Positions 63,828-64,000 of a stretch of DNA of 64,000 bases are shown in pieces. Source of the DNA: Metellina segmentata (Eukaryota > Arthropoda > Arachnida > Araneae > Tetragnathidae). A model generated the notes under the pieces. The model saw only the letters and a list, made by a program, of their open reading frames with translations, ran no database searches and was not told where the DNA came from. Each line of letters begins with the position of its first letter. Position 1 is the first letter of the stretch. Both the position numbers and the translations under genes were made by a program. The stretch covers positions 123,205,967 through 123,269,966 of the forward strand of contig OX375881.1 of NCBI GenBank assembly GCA_947359465.1. The letters are read 5' to 3'.

Positions 63828-64000
63828 TAACTAGTGATACAACATGGACAGCAAAACATCAATGTTCAAAATTTAAACATCGATGTAGACAATACATCGC
63901 ACCAATACCATCGATATTTTTAAAATTCAGTGTATTTAAACTTTTTTCCCCATTTCTTAAAACTGGTTTAGCAACTAGTGAAGCGACATCGGCTCTAATA
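63828..64000 (+). repeat. CATCGATG-bearing repeat, further units, cut by window end
   Basis: AACTAGTGATACAACATGGA, AACATCGATGTAGACAATAC, TTTTAAAATTCAGTGTATTT and ATTTCTTAAAACTGGTTT match the units at 62386-62614. A new unit (AGCAACTAGTGAAGCGACAT) starts at about 63970 and continues past the window. Confidence 0.8.

Overview
This AT-rich window contains no intact cellular gene that I can recognise. Nearly everything identifiable is a decayed mobile element or a repeat. The mixture is that of an arthropod genome, and a chelicerate, possibly a spider, is my best guess: several Tc1-like and mariner-like transposons, a P-element/THAP9-type transposase relic, a jockey-type non-LTR retrotransposon, Helentron-like elements, and a very abundant tRNA-derived SINE. 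The organism is inferred from transposon style only; no host gene confirms it.

Layout. 0-3 kb: a SINE, then a P-element-type transposase relic on the minus strand. 3.5-7.6 kb: a DDE transposon with long inverted arms, invaded by a SINE, and next to it a jockey-like retrotransposon fused at its upstream end to a Tc1 fragment. 7.6-24 kb: a Helentron-like element, SINE pieces, SINE-tail palindromes, copies of a palindromic repeat, and a 0.5-kb Tc1 deletion derivative. 24-31 kb: one end-to-end Tc1 element, a second Tc1 transposase interrupting an unclassified repeat-encoded ORF, and a mariner inserted in a 173-bp tandem array. 31-45 kb: mostly SINEs and Helentron-like copies, with a small hAT-type MITE that kept a perfect 8-bp target duplication. 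45-55 kb: two Tc1 elements of one family, one of which carries the best surviving transposase (199 codons), and a mariner relic. 55-64 kb: a hairpin-rich Helentron-like element, a possible pogo-like relic, a GC-rich degenerate coding-like island, and a CATCGATG-bearing repeat at the right edge.

Three patterns seem least ordinary. First, a dispersed repeat is built around the perfect palindrome GACGAGATATCTCGTC. Second, the SINE occurs with two different tRNA-like heads on one body. Third, the SINE 3' tails form inverted, fold-back units that look like terminal inverted repeats. The elements do not form a pathway; the order of nesting is the main information. No transposase or reverse transcriptase here looks functional. 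All coordinates of degenerate copies are approximate, because they were set by eye.
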